From Phycisphaerae bacterium (GTDB lineage: Bacteria; Planctomycetota; Phycisphaerae; UBA1845; PWPN01): a DNA stretch of 34,200 bases. Positions 33,952-34,200 of this stretch are shown here, piece by piece. Each line of letters opens with the position of its first letter. Positions within the stretch are counted from its first letter, which is position 1. The notes under the pieces were generated by a model. That model saw only the letters and a list, made by a program, of their open reading frames with translations, ran no database searches and was not told the origin of the DNA. A program made the translations under genes and the position numbers. The stretch lies in contig JAAYDF010000041.1 in the NCBI GenBank assembly GCA_012729395.1, forward strand, positions 1 to 34,200, read 5' to 3'.

Positions 33952-34200
33952 TGTATCGGGGGCTCTCACGGCTTGGTCGCCCTCAGCGCTCACCCGCTCG
34001 ATTTGGGAAAGGCAGGCTTGATCCTTACACCGAAGAACGTCGCAGGCTCGAAGCCCCCGGGCCGCGATGCTATACGCAACTTACCTCCGTCGAAATGAGT
34101 TAACCGCTTGAACCAGGAAGGCTTAAGGGCTGTTTCGGCTTTCAAATGTAGCCACGTACATTTCTGAAATAGTCCTTGACAAGATTCGTTATATGTGGTA
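33952..34200. other. Gene-free right end with possible -35 element
   Basis: No credible gene is seen. The last 60 bases are AT-richer. TTGACA stands at 34176-34181, a perfect -35 match; the expected -10 would begin at about 34199 and is cut by the window end. Confidence 0.35.

Overview
The window reads as a GC-rich chromosome segment of an anaerobic or microaerophilic, polysaccharide-degrading member of the Planctomycetota. This is inferred from gene families and repeats, not from a marker gene. Supporting signs are secreted sugar enzymes of types common in that phylum (GH127, GH172/DUF2961, tandem DUF1080, DUF4838, GH171/DUF1343), Tat-exported oxidoreductases, and three kinds of GC-rich dispersed repeat. 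No rRNA, tRNA, transposase or CRISPR array was found.

Layout. Positions 1-859 hold non-coding repeats, mainly a 243-bp tandem repeat. From 860 to 5015 three minus-strand genes encode a Tat-exported FAD oxidoreductase, phosphoglycerate mutase and a secreted NamZ-like muramidase. After a strong hairpin element come spmA-spmB (5371-6740), a small membrane protein, and a 0.5-kb array of inverted and tandem 28-bp repeats. Next are cysH and a C39-like peptidase (8111-10152). The run 10382-16349 is GH127, a double DUF1080 protein, acetate kinase and a lipoprotein deacetylase. Opposite it, 16485-23986 holds GH172, a DUF4838 protein, a sodium:solute symporter and an esterase-like protein without its catalytic Ser and His, with a small ACT-type protein (19458-19721) on the plus strand. 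An orphan adenine-type DNA methyltransferase follows (24174-25241).

The most interesting part is 25230-33923. A minus-strand operon encodes a NifX-like protein, a DUF5320 protein, a DUF89 protein and two MinD-type ATPases with inserted ferredoxin motifs. On the plus strand are a sigma54-dependent activator with a Cys-rich PAS domain, two more NifX-like proteins, a hotdog thioesterase, a metallo-beta-lactamase-fold protein and a TrmO-like protein. The layout matches the orange-protein (ORP) system of Desulfovibrio: MinD ATPases and NifX-like metal-cluster carriers in divergent operons, with a sigma54 activator encoded between them. Here both operons have a TTGCA-N3-TGCAA palindrome about 120-145 bp upstream of a sigma54-like -24/-12 element, and a bidirectional terminator closes the minus operon. 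My reading is a PAS-controlled metal or Fe-S cofactor assembly regulon with extra members (DUF89, thioesterase, MBL, TrmO). Its function here is inferred.

How the parts may work together: the exported hydrolases, deacetylase and symporter would release and import sugars, GpmA belongs to glycolysis, and acetate kinase would make ATP from acetyl phosphate. CysH supplies sulfite for cysteine synthesis. The ORP-like regulon and the TM1266-like ACT protein suggest an anaerobic, Fe-S-rich metabolism.
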